A stretch of DNA of 33,245 nucleotides from an uncultured Gammaproteobacteria bacterium (lineage in GTDB: Bacteria > Pseudomonadota > Gammaproteobacteria > GCA-001735895): contig CALCSG010000338.1 in assembly GCA_937894085.1 (NCBI GenBank), positions 1 through 33,245 of the forward strand, in the 5' to 3' direction. The position numbers were made by a program, and so were the translations under genes. Below, in pieces: positions 14,995 to 25,055 of this stretch. Each line of letters opens with the position of its first letter. The first letter of the stretch is position 1. Under the pieces are notes generated by a model. It did not search any database, was not told the origin of the DNA, and was given only the letters and a program-made list of their open reading frames with translations.

Positions 14995-17900
14995 ATGTTA
15001 AACAAGGATATTTATGTCAAAGATCCTCTAGCTAACCAACTCGCCAATAATGGCGTGGCCGAAGTTAAGGATGACAATTCGGAGCAGGCGCTGGCAACCC
15101 TCAGGTACGAACTCGAAACCTTCGTCTGCGATGGTGAATACGAGAAAGGCCTGGAAAATATTCTTAATACCTTTCTCACCAACCTGAATAAAGATGCGGA
15201 ACAGCCGGGAATCTGGATCAGTGGCTTTTACGGCTCCGGCAAGTCGCACCTGGCAAAAATGCTACGCGCGCTGTGGACTGATTTCAGCTTTAGCGATGGC
15301 ACCTCGGCCAGAGGAATAACAACACTGCCGCAGGATATTCGAGATCATTTAAAAGAGCTGACCAACCAGGGCAATCGTTATGGTGGTTTGCACGCGGCCT
15401 CGGGCACACTCGGTCAGGGCGCAAGCAATTGGGTTCGAGCCGCCTTACTCGGCATTGTTTTTAAATCAGCGGGCTTGCCTGAGCTTTATCATCTGGGCCG
15501 ATTTGTAATCTGGTTACGCCAGCAGGGCATAGAACAGCAGGTTAAACAGGCTGTTGAGGCAGAAGGTAAAGACTGGATGCACGAGCTAAGCGCATTATTC
15601 ATGTCACCAGTGATCGCTAATGCTTTGCTAAAAGCAAAACCAGAGCTCGCCAGTGATGAAAGAGAGCTGCGAGAGCAGTTGAGGGCCGAATTCAAAAGGG
15701 TTGACGATGTCTCAAACGATCAAATGGTGCAGGGAATAAAAGATGCGCTAACCGTTGACGGTAAATTCCCATTAACCCTGATCGTGCTCGACGAGGTACA
15801 GCAATACATTGGCACTGATGCGGATAAAGCCTACCAGGTGCAGGAGGCAGTTGAGGCCTGTTGCAAACACTTTAGCAGTCAGTTGTTGTTTGTCAGTACC
15901 GGCCAGAATGCCTTGTCGGGCATGCCTATTTTGATGAAATTGATGGGCCGTTTCCAAGTGCCGGTGCAACTTTCTGATACCGATGTCGAGTCGGTCATCC
16001 GCAAGATCATTCTACAAAAAAAATCATCCGCGGCTTCAGAAGTCGAGAATGTCTGGAAAACCAACCTGGGTGAAATCAACCGCCATTTGCGCGGCACCAA
16101 AATCGAATCCACCACCCAGGATGAAGCCTACATGACGGCCGATTATCCCATATTGCCGGTGCGCCGACGGTTATGGGAAAAAATACTGCGCATCGTGGAT
16201 ACCACTGGCACCGTTTCGCAGTTGCGTAACCAGTTGAAGGTGGTCCATGAAGCGGCAAAAATCACCGCGAATCATCCATTGGGTAGTGTAGTGACAGGCG
16301 AGTTTATCTATGGACAGATTGCACCGAACCTATTGCAGACCGGGGTAATCTCCAAAGAGTTCTATGAAAGCATCGCCCGCCTGGCAACCGGTGCAGAAGA
16401 TGAGAAGCTACAATCAAAATTGCTCGCGCTGATCTTTCTAATCGGCAAACTGCCCAGCGACGCCATCGCCAGTATTGGTGTTAAAGCCACTGAAAATACA
16501 CTAGCAGATTTACTGGTTGAAAACCTCAGTGAAGGATCAACCGAGCTGCGCAAGCACGTACCGCGACAATTAGAGGTGTTGGAGAAATCCGGAACCATCA
16601 TGGTGATGGATAGCGGTGGCGAGAACGAGTACCGGCTGCAAACCCGCGAAAGTAGCGCCTGGCACGATACCTATCGCCAGCAGGAAGCGGAAATAGCGGG
16701 TAACCCGCAGCGTATTGATACCGAACGGGACGACCTGCTAGCCAGGCAGATTCGCCAGCAGAGTAGTGAAATCCGCTTGCAGCAGGGTGGCAGTAATGAG
16801 CCGCGCAAGCTCAACCTGTGCTTCGACGCCGAGCTGCCGCGCGATGCGCATAAACAGCTCTATGCTTGGATTCAGCACGGCTGGCAGACCGATGAAAAAT
16901 CTGTCATTGCCGATGCCCGTGCGGATGACAGCAAAAACGCCAGCCTGTATGTGTTTGTTCCGGCGCGTAATCGTAGTGATCTTAACCACGCTATCACTAC
17001 CGAAAAAGCAGCTTCCGCAACCATGGATTTACGCGGTATTCCCTCCAGTACCGAAGGCAAAGATGCCCGAGCCGCGATGGAAACTCGAAAACAGGATGCA
17101 AAGAAATCCAAGCTGCGCTTGCTAGCTGAAATCTTCGATGGGGTGCGCGTTTTTATCTCTGGCGGCAGTGAAATCGATGGTAACAATCTAAAAGAAAAAC
17201 TTGAGAAAGGCGCCAAAACCGCGCTCGAGCGCTTATACAAGCAATTCGATGTCGCAGATGAAGCTCACTGGGGTAAGGTCGTCGAAAAAGCCCGTAAAGC
17301 CGGCGGCGAAACCGCGCTGAGTGCAATCAATTTCAAGGGTGAGAATGTCCTGCACCCGGTGTGCGCGCAGATTCTTAAATACATTGGTTCCGGTAAAAAA
17401 GGCCTCGAGGTTCGAGAAAATTTTCAGGAAGCTCCCTACGGCTGGCCGCAGGATGCTATCGATGGCGCGCTTTACGCGCTACTGGCCAGCGGTGACGTAA
17501 AAGCCAAGAATGCTGCCAGCCAGACCGTTGATGCTAAAACTCTGGAGCGCAAACACATCACCCAGGCGCGCTTCGAAGTCGAAAACGTCACCCTAAGTAC
17601 TGCGCAAAAACTGGCGGTACGCAAATTACTGACCGAAACCATCGGTTGTAAACCTGGTGAAGAGGAAAGCAAAACCATCGAATTTTTGCAGTACGCTCGC
17701 GAACTCGCTGAAAGCGCTGGTGGTGCCGCACCTCGCCCACATAAACCTGATACCGCCCGAATTGACGAAATTGCAGCTGAAGCAGGCAACAGCCGACTGG
17801 TTAAGTTATACGATTACAGAGACGATATTCTGAGCGATGTTCAATCATGGAAAAAACAACAGGCAGGCATAGAACAGCGCATGTCAAACTGGGGTGATCT

Positions 17901-18450
17901 GGTGACGTTGGCTGCATTGAGCAAAGGGTTGAGTTTTCAAAATGAACTCAATGTCGAAGTCTCAGCAATCCAGTCGGGTCGCCGATTGTTGGAAGACCCC
18001 GACCCGGTGCAAAACCTGGTGAAGGAAACCACGGATAATTTACGCTCAGCAATTTTGCATCATTACGACGGATATAAGAAGACCTACGAGCAGGCGTTAA
18101 TTCATGTCGAAGCCGATGCCAACTGGATTCAACATGATCCCGCCAAGCAACAGGCATTACTGGCCAAACACGGCATTAAAGCGCCCGTGCAACCAGCACT
18201 GAATTCAACCGAAGAAGTGATCGATGCGATGGAATCTTGCTCGCTCGAACAATGGAACGATCGCCGTGATGCCTTACAAAATAAATTTGAAAATGCACGT
18301 GAAGAAGCCGCGCAATTGCTGATGCCAAAAGCCGTACGTGCGCAGTTGCCGCGTGCCACATTGCAAACTGCTGAGGATATCGATGACTGGCTGTCTCAGG
18401 CCAAAGCCGAGTTGGAAAGCAAACTTGAACAAGGTCCGGTTATTGTCTAG
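14995..18450 (+). CDS. brxC: BREX AAA+ ATPase BrxC
   Basis: A 1151-aa ATPase (DUF499/PglY-like), the usual size for type 1 BrxC. Walker A is GFYGSGKS at residues 77-84, and Walker B is LIVLDEVQQY around residues 262-271 (D266, E267). The long C-terminal half is helical with coiled-coil character (KLRLLAEIFDGVRVF; LEKGAKTALERLYKQF) and a final charged helix. BrxC is essential for BREX defence and is thought to couple ATP hydrolysis to complex assembly or remodelling on DNA. ATG 14995 follows AAGGAG. GC-rich compared with the flanking island DNA. The frame is intact. Confidence 0.94.
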   Translation: MLNKDIYVKDPLANQLANNGVAEVKDDNSEQALATLRYELETFVCDGEYEKGLENILNTFLTNLNKDAEQPGIWISGFYGSGKSHLAKMLRALWTDFSFSDGTSARGITTLPQDIRDHLKELTNQGNRYGGLHAASGTLGQGASNWVRAALLGIVFKSAGLPELYHLGRFVIWLRQQGIEQQVKQAVEAEGKDWMHELSALFMSPVIANALLKAKPELASDERELREQLRAEFKRVDDVSNDQMVQGIKDALTVDGKFPLTLIVLDEVQQYIGTDADKAYQVQEAVEACCKHFSSQLLFVSTGQNALSGMPILMKLMGRFQVPVQLSDTDVESVIRKIILQKKSSAASEVENVWKTNLGEINRHLRGTKIESTTQDEAYMTADYPILPVRRRLWEKILRIVDTTGTVSQLRNQLKVVHEAAKITANHPLGSVVTGEFIYGQIAPNLLQTGVISKEFYESIARLATGAEDEKLQSKLLALIFLIGKLPSDAIASIGVKATENTLADLLVENLSEGSTELRKHVPRQLEVLEKSGTIMVMDSGGENEYRLQTRESSAWHDTYRQQEAEIAGNPQRIDTERDDLLARQIRQQSSEIRLQQGGSNEPRKLNLCFDAELPRDAHKQLYAWIQHGWQTDEKSVIADARADDSKNASLYVFVPARNRSDLNHAITTEKAASATMDLRGIPSSTEGKDARAAMETRKQDAKKSKLRLLAEIFDGVRVFISGGSEIDGNNLKEKLEKGAKTALERLYKQFDVADEAHWGKVVEKARKAGGETALSAINFKGENVLHPVCAQILKYIGSGKKGLEVRENFQEAPYGWPQDAIDGALYALLASGDVKAKNAASQTVDAKTLERKHITQARFEVENVTLSTAQKLAVRKLLTETIGCKPGEEESKTIEFLQYARELAESAGGAAPRPHKPDTARIDEIAAEAGNSRLVKLYDYRDDILSDVQSWKKQQAGIEQRMSNWGDLVTLAALSKGLSFQNELNVEVSAIQSGRRLLEDPDPVQNLVKETTDNLRSAILHHYDGYKKTYEQALIHVEADANWIQHDPAKQQALLAKHGIKAPVQPALNSTEEVIDAMESCSLEQWNDRRDALQNKFENAREEAAQLLMPKAVRAQLPRATLQTAEDIDDWLSQAKAELESKLEQGPVIV

Positions 18451-18514
18451 GTCGGTTGCAACAACCGCTGCTTAAAACGATCTTGTATGATTCGATTACT
18501 CATGGAGTGACAAA

Positions 18515-21500
18515 ATGCGAAACCCGTTAGATAAAGCCCTGCGCAATCAGCTCGAAAAAGCAGTTGAAAAAGCGCGTGATATTGCCGAACTGGCCGCGCA
18601 AGAAGAATTGCAACGCCTGTCCGTGGCCGATTCAAAAGCGGCTGATTATCTCACCGCAGAGCAACGAGAATTGCGTAACCGTCTGCGCGCCCATGCCCGC
18701 TTTCTGGGCGATACACGTAATGCCAACGGTGAACAGGAGCTTAATCTGCTGGTTGTCGAAATTGCCTACGAGCATTGGCACCGCATGTTGTTTTCACGCT
18801 TCCTGGCAGAAAACGATTTGCTCATGTATGAAGATGGCATCACGCCACTGGCGATTAGTGATTGTTTTGAGCTGGCCGAAGAGGAAACCGGCGACAGCTC
18901 CAACGGCTGGCGCTATGCCGCTAACTATGCGGCCAAAATGCTGCCACAGATATTCCGTAACGATTCCCCCGTGTTTGAAATTGAGTTTGCCCCAAATCAT
19001 CAGAAAACACTGGAGCAACTGCTGGAAGGATTAGATCAAGCCACCTTCCAGGCCCAGGATGCGCTGGGCTGGGTGTATCAATTCTGGCAAAGCAGGCGAA
19101 AAGCTGAAGTCAATGCCTCGGAAGTTAAAATAGGGGCCAGAGAGTTGAGTCCGGTCACCCAGCTCTTTACCGAACCCTATATGGTGAGCTTTCTTCTGGA
19201 CAATGCCCTGGGTGCCTGGTGGGCCAATCAACAACTGACCGAACAGGATTACGTCAGCGCGCAAAGCGAAGCCGAGCTGCGCCAAAAAGCCGCCATCGAA
19301 GGTGTACCCCTGCATTATCTGCGCTTTATTAGAACCTATACCCCCGAACAGAAAACCATCATCGATCAGGCACAAAGTGACGGTGAATCGATAGAAAAGC
19401 CAGAACCCCTGGGCCCCTGGGAGCCTGCCGCGGGTCAATTCGCGCAGTGGCCGGATCACCTGGCGGAACTCAAAACCCTCGACCCCTGTTGCGGCTCCGG
19501 TCACTTCCTGGTGGCGGTGTTTTTAATGCTGGTACCGCTGCGCATGCAACGAGAGGACTTAAGCGAACAACAAGCCATCGATGCAGTACTCAGGCAAAAT
19601 ATCTACGGCCTGGAATTGGATCAACGATGTGTTGAAATTGCAGCCTTTGCCCTCGCGCTGGAAGCCTGGCGTTATCCGAATGGTGGCGGTTATCGGCAGT
19701 TACCCGAGTTGCATCTTGCCTGTTCCGGCCTATCGGTAAGAGCGGCTAAGGAAGAATGGAAGCAATTGGGTCTGGGGAAAAGGAATCTGACCATCGCATT
19801 GGATTGGATGCACAAGGAGTTTAGTGATGCGCCGGTATTGGGCAGCCTGATTAATCCGGCTAAATCCTCCGCCGCCAATATCGTCTCCTGGGATGAGCTA
19901 TCGCAAACCCTCAATTCCGCGCTGGAGCAGGAATCCAGCAATGAACATAACAGCGAGGCCAGCCAGCGGAGCTTTGAGGCCACCGTCGTGGCGCAAGGCT
20001 TGGCCAAGGCCGCGACTATGTTGGCCGGGAAATACCAGTGGGTGGTGACTAATGTGCCCTATTTGGCGCGGGGTAAGCAGGATGACACCTTGAAGGAGTT
20101 TATTGAGAAACATTACCCGGCAGGGAAAAACGATTTGGCGACCGCGTTTCTGGATCGATGTTTGGAGTTTTGTGTTGAGGGTGGAAGTAGCTCTGTGGTG
20201 TTACCGCAGAACTGGTTATTTTTGACTTCTTATTCGAAGTTTCGGGAGAAATTATTGACGAGGGATACCTGGAATATATTGGCTCGTATGGGTTCCGGGG
20301 CCTTCGATACCATTAGTGGGGAGGTTGTTAAGGCGATACTGATTACTTTAACTAGGGGCAATCTGCTGTCAGATAATCAGGGGTTGTTTGCTAGTGAAGA
20401 TTTCAAACACGACTTGCGAGGTGTGGATGTTTCAGAGTTGAAGTCAGCTGCTGATAAGGCTGAACAGCTGTTGGATTGTAAAGTTAAGACGGTGGGGCAA
20501 GTAAACCAACTTAAAAATCCAGATTCACGTATAGCTTTTGATGAAAAATCTGAAGTTGCATTACTTTCAGCTTATTCAAGTGATAGCTCAGGCTGTCTAA
20601 CTAGTGATGGTGAAAGTTTCTATAGATACATGTGGGAGCAAACTGTACACGGTAATGATTGGTTACCATTACAATCGACAGTGAAAGGCCAATTGCACTT
20701 CTCAGGGTTATCGCAAGTTGTGTTGTGGGAAAATGAAAAGGGACGGTTAGCCCGATTAGCTGCTGAAATGAAGGGGACTAACCATGCTGTACAAAATTGG
20801 AAGAGAGGCCAGGAATTTTGGGGAAGGAAAGCTGTAGTCATTAGTAGTATGGGAAATTTGCCAGTAACCCTGTATCAGGGCACTCGTTTCGATAATAACA
20901 CTGCTGTTCTTATGCCGAATGATGATAGGTTTTTACTACCATTGTGGTGTTTCTGTTCTTCGCCCGAATACAACGAAGTAGTGAGGCAAATTGACCAAAG
21001 CCTTAAAGTTACAAATGCCACGCTAGTAAAAATACCTTTCGACCTCGACCGCTGGGCCAAGGTCGCCCAAGAGAATTACCCTCAAGGTCTTCCTGAGCCT
21101 TATACAAACGATCCGACTCAATGGATTTTCCACGGCCACCCCTGCGGCTCCGTAATCTGGGACGAAGCAACAAAATGGACAGTCAAATCCGACTTGCGTA
21201 TCGATGACACTGTCCTGCAAGTCGCCGTAGCCCGCTTGCTCGGCTACCAATGGCCCGCCGAACTCGACTCCGAAATGGAACTCGCCAGTGAACAACGCGA
21301 ATGGGTAGAAGAAGCCAAAAAACTCTTGCCCTATGCCGATGACGACGGCATTGTCTGCCTGCCCGCTGTGCGTGGGGAAAAAGGCGCCGACCAACGCTTG
21401 GAAGCCCTGCTGCAAGCCGCCTACGGCGATGCCTGGTCCAGTCAAACCCGCAACCAGCTTCTAGAGGCCGTGGGTTACAAAAACAAAACCCTGGATACCT

Positions 21501-22072
21501 GGTTACGTGAAAAGTTTTTCGAACAGCACTGCAAGCTATTCCAGCACCGCCCCTTTATCTGGCAACTCTGGGATGGCCTAAAAGACGGCTTTTCCGCCCT
21601 GGTCAATTACCACCAGTTGGATAAGAAAAACCTGGAGCGCCTAATCTACACCTACCTGGACGACTGGATTCGTACCCAAAGCCATCAGCAGAGCGAAGGC
21701 GTGGATGGCGCCGCCGAACGTCTCATCGCCGCCCAAAACCTCAAACATCGCCTGGAGCAAATCCTCGAAGGCGAAGCCCCCTACGATATCTTCGTGCGTT
21801 GGAAGCCCCTGGCAGAACAACCTGTCGGCTGGAACCCCGACCTCAACGACGGTGTGCGCCTGAACATTCGCCCCTTTATGTCAGTAGCCGACGTAGGTAA
21901 AAAAGGCGCCGGTATCCTACGCGCAAAACCCAGTATTCACTGGAAAAAAGACCGCGGTAAAGATGTCGAATCCGCCCCCTGGTTCACCCTCGGCCTGGAA
22001 TACGGCGGTAAAGAAGGCGACCGCATTAACGAGCACCATTTATCCCTGGTTGAAAAAGCCAAAGCTCATTAG
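18515..22072 (+). CDS. pglX: BREX adenine-specific DNA methyltransferase PglX
   Basis: A 1185-aa methyltransferase that marks the host at a non-palindromic BREX site (N6-adenine in studied systems). The SAM-binding motif I is DPCCGSGHFL from residue 323. The catalytic motif is NVPY from residue 513, a variant of NPPY. The N-terminal ~300 residues are the BREX-specific helical domain; the target-recognition part follows the catalytic motif. ATG 18515 has GGAGTG upstream, 64 bp after brxC. Between roughly 20180 and 21030 the DNA turns AT-rich while both sides are GC-rich: hand counts give 19 of 60 G+C for 20521-20580 and 41 of 60 for 21361-21420. The shift covers the expected recognition domain and suggests recombinational swapping. 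The frame is intact. Confidence 0.95.
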   Translation: MRNPLDKALRNQLEKAVEKARDIAELAAQEELQRLSVADSKAADYLTAEQRELRNRLRAHARFLGDTRNANGEQELNLLVVEIAYEHWHRMLFSRFLAENDLLMYEDGITPLAISDCFELAEEETGDSSNGWRYAANYAAKMLPQIFRNDSPVFEIEFAPNHQKTLEQLLEGLDQATFQAQDALGWVYQFWQSRRKAEVNASEVKIGARELSPVTQLFTEPYMVSFLLDNALGAWWANQQLTEQDYVSAQSEAELRQKAAIEGVPLHYLRFIRTYTPEQKTIIDQAQSDGESIEKPEPLGPWEPAAGQFAQWPDHLAELKTLDPCCGSGHFLVAVFLMLVPLRMQREDLSEQQAIDAVLRQNIYGLELDQRCVEIAAFALALEAWRYPNGGGYRQLPELHLACSGLSVRAAKEEWKQLGLGKRNLTIALDWMHKEFSDAPVLGSLINPAKSSAANIVSWDELSQTLNSALEQESSNEHNSEASQRSFEATVVAQGLAKAATMLAGKYQWVVTNVPYLARGKQDDTLKEFIEKHYPAGKNDLATAFLDRCLEFCVEGGSSSVVLPQNWLFLTSYSKFREKLLTRDTWNILARMGSGAFDTISGEVVKAILITLTRGNLLSDNQGLFASEDFKHDLRGVDVSELKSAADKAEQLLDCKVKTVGQVNQLKNPDSRIAFDEKSEVALLSAYSSDSSGCLTSDGESFYRYMWEQTVHGNDWLPLQSTVKGQLHFSGLSQVVLWENEKGRLARLAAEMKGTNHAVQNWKRGQEFWGRKAVVISSMGNLPVTLYQGTRFDNNTAVLMPNDDRFLLPLWCFCSSPEYNEVVRQIDQSLKVTNATLVKIPFDLDRWAKVAQENYPQGLPEPYTNDPTQWIFHGHPCGSVIWDEATKWTVKSDLRIDDTVLQVAVARLLGYQWPAELDSEMELASEQREWVEEAKKLLPYADDDGIVCLPAVRGEKGADQRLEALLQAAYGDAWSSQTRNQLLEAVGYKNKTLDTWLREKFFEQHCKLFQHRPFIWQLWDGLKDGFSALVNYHQLDKKNLERLIYTYLDDWIRTQSHQQSEGVDGAAERLIAAQNLKHRLEQILEGEAPYDIFVRWKPLAEQPVGWNPDLNDGVRLNIRPFMSVADVGKKGAGILRAKPSIHWKKDRGKDVESAPWFTLGLEYGGKEGDRINEHHLSLVEKAKAH

Positions 22073-22089
22073 CCGTCAAGGAATTGGTA

Positions 22090-23907
22090 ATGATTAATTC
22101 TGTATATGCTTACCCAATCTCTACATTACTCAATGGGGATAACAATATTGTCTACCATATTCCGCGCTATCAGCGTGAGTACAGTTGGGGCAAGGCTCAT
22201 TGGGAGAGTCTGTTTGATGATTTGTTAGACAATGACCCCGGTTATTTTTTAGGGTCTATTATCTGCATCAATCAATCTACGGACTCTCTTGCGAGTCAGC
22301 AGCTCGAGCTGGTCGATGGTCAGCAAAGAATGACGACCGTATCCCTATTTTTGGCCGCGTTGTATTCAAGCCTCAAAGACGATCGCGATCAATTGGATGA
22401 AGATCAAAATATGGATTTTATGGCGTTGAAGTATCGGCTGATGCACAAGAAAAGCAATCAAACGCGCCTGGAATTGCAAAAGCAAAATTCGAACTTTCAG
22501 GATTATCAGGCCATTTTGTCAAGAATAGGTCTTCTGGAGGATATTGAGCCATTGTCTAATGCAGGTAATCGCCGCGTGTTTAAAGCCTACAGGTATTTTC
22601 AGCAGCGCATAGAGAGTTTTTGTGAATCCTCAAATGATACTGTAGAGGCACGTTTTCAGTTGCTGAATTCCATTAATCAATCCGTGCTGGTCAAAATTGA
22701 GGTTAATAGTCATTCCGATGCCTATGTATTGTTTGAGTCGTTGAATAATCGGGGAGCACCTTTAACCGCGATTGATTTGATAAAGAATAAACTGTTGGCT
22801 GAGGTTGGGAAGATTAATCAGGAAAAGATCGATCCTGCGTTTGATAAATGGAAACGTCTGCTTGATTATTTAACCGATGACTACGCCATACAGGAACGGT
22901 TTTTCAGGCATTACTACAATGCTTTTCAAAACGAGTTGCGGCAGATCACGAAAATCCCTTTTGCTACTCGTTCAAAGCTGATGAAGATATACGAAAAGCT
23001 CATCAACCATGATGTGTTTGGCTTTTTGCAGGATATAACTGTGGCGGGTAGTTGCTACTCACAGATCATCGGTGAAACCGAGCTACAGAATTTACCAACG
23101 TTGGAAAAGCCACTTGAGGATTTAGAGCATATTCAAGGAGCGCCGTCCTATATTCTGCTGGTTTTTCTATGGATCAAGAAAGACGACTTGGGCTTGGAGG
23201 AACAACAGTTAAAGCAGGTGATTCAAATCCTGGTCAAATTCTTCGTTCGACGCAATCTGACCGACACGCCACCCACACGCGATTTGGATCGCTTGTTTGT
23301 GAGTATTATCACCAATATCAATGACGGCAATTTGTCGGGACAGGCTTTGGTCGACCAGGTGCGAGCATCACTAGTCAGCGTCTCCACATCGCTTGATGAT
23401 ATGGAGTCTGCGCTGAAGGGCGATTTATATATCGATAATGCAGCGGTTGCGCGATTTGTATTATGCGCGTTAGAAGAAACCTCGATGACGCGCGAAACAA
23501 CGATCGATCTTTGGAAACTGGATAAGCACAAGAAATATGTATGGACGATAGAGCACATTTTCCCCCAGGGGGAAAATATACCCATGCACTGGGTCGATAT
23601 GATAGCGCAAGGCGACAAAGATTTGGCCAATGAATACCGGGATAAATATGTGCATCAGCTGGGCAATCTGACTATATCCGGCTTTAATAGCGCTTTGGGT
23701 ACCAAGAGCTTTATTGACAAGAGAGATCGTGTAGATAAACAAGGACGACAGGTTGGGTATAAAAATGGCTTGACGCTTAATAGAACTTTGGCCGATAAAG
23801 ACAAGTGGAGCATCGAGGATATTCAGTACAGAACAGGTTTGTTAGCCAGTCGAGTTATGGAGCTTTTCGCGTTTGAGGGTGAGGATCGTTTAACCAGGGG
23901 CGACTGA
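22090..23907 (+). CDS. DUF262/DUF1524 (GmrSD-like) putative nuclease within BREX
   Basis: A 605-aa protein with the N-terminal DUF262 ParB-like NTPase fold: IPRYQREYSW, FLGSI, and the DGQQR motif at residues 76-80, followed by SLNNRGAPLTAIDLIKN. The C-terminal DUF1524 part has an HNH-like IEHIFPQG with H489 and LGNLTISGFNSALGTKSF. GmrSD and BrxU proteins with this architecture cut modified DNA (e.g. glucosylated hydroxymethylcytosine) and partner with BREX in some loci, covering phages that evade it. That activity is inferred here. I chose ATG 22090, with AAGGA 8 nt before it, over a TTG two codons upstream. It is 17 nt after pglX, so co-transcribed. Confidence 0.87.
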   Translation: MINSVYAYPISTLLNGDNNIVYHIPRYQREYSWGKAHWESLFDDLLDNDPGYFLGSIICINQSTDSLASQQLELVDGQQRMTTVSLFLAALYSSLKDDRDQLDEDQNMDFMALKYRLMHKKSNQTRLELQKQNSNFQDYQAILSRIGLLEDIEPLSNAGNRRVFKAYRYFQQRIESFCESSNDTVEARFQLLNSINQSVLVKIEVNSHSDAYVLFESLNNRGAPLTAIDLIKNKLLAEVGKINQEKIDPAFDKWKRLLDYLTDDYAIQERFFRHYYNAFQNELRQITKIPFATRSKLMKIYEKLINHDVFGFLQDITVAGSCYSQIIGETELQNLPTLEKPLEDLEHIQGAPSYILLVFLWIKKDDLGLEEQQLKQVIQILVKFFVRRNLTDTPPTRDLDRLFVSIITNINDGNLSGQALVDQVRASLVSVSTSLDDMESALKGDLYIDNAAVARFVLCALEETSMTRETTIDLWKLDKHKKYVWTIEHIFPQGENIPMHWVDMIAQGDKDLANEYRDKYVHQLGNLTISGFNSALGTKSFIDKRDRVDKQGRQVGYKNGLTLNRTLADKDKWSIEDIQYRTGLLASRVMELFAFEGEDRLTRGD

Positions 23908-23947
23908 CATTGGCATTATTGGAGAGTCGCTATAAGAGCCAGTCAAT

Positions 23948-24000
23948 AACATATTAATTGCACGATAACATTCGGAGTGTTATCGTGCGTTAATAATGTT
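23948..24000. promoter_or_regulatory. 53-bp imperfect palindrome before the AbiE-like pair
   Basis: A perfect 11-bp inverted repeat GCACGATAACA/TGTTATCGTGC with a 7-bp centre (23960-23988) lies inside a wider dyad whose outer arms are AACATATTAA and TTAATAATGTT. No T-run follows, so an operator is more likely than a terminator. AbiEi antitoxins are known to repress their own promoter through inverted repeats, and the next gene is AbiEi-like. Confidence 0.65.
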
Positions 24001-24011
24001 AAATACATGTT

Positions 24012-24017
24012 TATAAT
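24012..24017 (+). promoter_or_regulatory. Candidate -10 box TATAAT
   Basis: A perfect TATAAT lies 15 bp before the ATG at 24027. A plausible but weak -35 (GTTAAT or TTAATA) lies at ~17 bp spacing within the right end of the palindrome. Transcription would begin almost at the start codon, implying a near-leaderless message; no ribosome site is seen. Confidence 0.4.
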
Positions 24018-24026
24018 AGATAAGAT

Positions 24027-25055
24027 ATGCCAATGGAGACATTGATCCATCAAGCCGATAGCTATCTACACGAGGTTATAGGCAGTAGCGACGGGATACG
24101 GGCATTGGAGGAAAAAGCCTGGGGTGAGAGCGGTGTGTTGCCCTTCTATCTCCAAAATCTCTACAGCTTTAGCCTGGCTCAGGTGCTGAACCAGGTTTGT
24201 CTGTTAATGCTTAACCGTGCGCCAACAACAGAAACTCCCGCTGTTGTGCGTAAGCATTGGGAAGCAGTCAGCAAGCATTACCCGGGTGATGTGATTTACG
24301 TGGTCGAGAGCATAAGCTCATATAATCGCAAGCGCCTGATTGAGCAGAGAGTGCCTTTCATTGTGCCGGGTAATCAACTGTATATACCGATGCTGGGTGT
24401 AGATTTAAGAGAGCATTTCAAACAAAGCAAAAAGCCCGAGAAACAATGGTTGAGTGCTGCTGCACAAGTGTTGGTTCTAAAAGAAATATTTGGTTCTGAA
24501 TCTCGAGTGTTACCGTCGAAAGAGCTTGCTGAGCTATTGGGTTACAGCGCGATGACCTTAACTCGTGCGATTAAGGAACTGGTTGACCGGGAGTTGGCGA
24601 CCGCTGAAATGGTGGGACGGGAAAAGCGTTTGAAATTTAACTATGACGGCCAGGAGTTATGGTTAAAGGCAAAATCGAATCTACATAACCCGATAAAAAA
24701 AAGGGTGTGGATAACAAATGAAAATCTCAATGAATTAATGGATGTAGCAGACGCGAAAATCGCCGGTGATAGCGCGTTGGCCAAACTCACTATGATCGCT
24801 GATCCCAATAATCTGGTGCTGGCGATCAGCGCTGATGAATGGCCGGGCATAAGAAAATTAATGGATATTTACGAAATGAATGGTCGGGAGAATGATGCTG
24901 CCGAAATACAACTCTGGCGCTATAGCCCTACGATTACAACAACGAATCAAATGGTTGATCCCTTGTCTTTGTGGTTGAGTTTTAAAGATACTCATGACGA
25001 GCGTATTGAGATGGCGAGAGATACCTTATTGGAAAAGGTCTGGGGTAGGTTTTAG
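24027..25055 (+). CDS. AbiEi-like antitoxin / winged-helix regulator
   Basis: A 342-aa protein with a winged helix in its middle (about residues 145-205: LPSKELAELLGYSAMTLTRA, then a recognition helix and the wing LATAEMVGREKRLKF), flanked by N- and C-terminal domains I do not recognise. Its position directly before an AbiEii-like nucleotidyltransferase, overlapping by 1 nt, fits the antitoxin of a type IV AbiE toxin-antitoxin pair, in which the antitoxin also represses transcription. It is larger than classical AbiEi (~200-270 aa), so it may be a divergent member or a MarR-like regulator. A large palindrome and a TATAAT box lie just upstream, suggesting autoregulation separate from the main BREX promoter. 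An ATG two codons later is an equal start candidate. Confidence 0.62.
   Translation: MPMETLIHQADSYLHEVIGSSDGIRALEEKAWGESGVLPFYLQNLYSFSLAQVLNQVCLLMLNRAPTTETPAVVRKHWEAVSKHYPGDVIYVVESISSYNRKRLIEQRVPFIVPGNQLYIPMLGVDLREHFKQSKKPEKQWLSAAAQVLVLKEIFGSESRVLPSKELAELLGYSAMTLTRAIKELVDRELATAEMVGREKRLKFNYDGQELWLKAKSNLHNPIKKRVWITNENLNELMDVADAKIAGDSALAKLTMIADPNNLVLAISADEWPGIRKLMDIYEMNGRENDAAEIQLWRYSPTITTTNQMVDPLSLWLSFKDTHDERIEMARDTLLEKVWGRF

Noticed and set aside
16738-17240. Long opposite-strand frames inside brxC
   Set aside because: They are shadows of a GC-rich gene with clear Walker motifs on the plus strand.
20051-20062. PglX as a dead methyltransferase because NPPY is NVPY
   Set aside because: The asparagine, last proline and tyrosine are kept, motif I is intact and the frame is complete, so the change is not evidence of inactivity.
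23960-23988. Rho-independent terminator after the DUF262/DUF1524 gene
   Set aside because: The stem is strong but no T-run follows on either strand, so an operator is the better reading.
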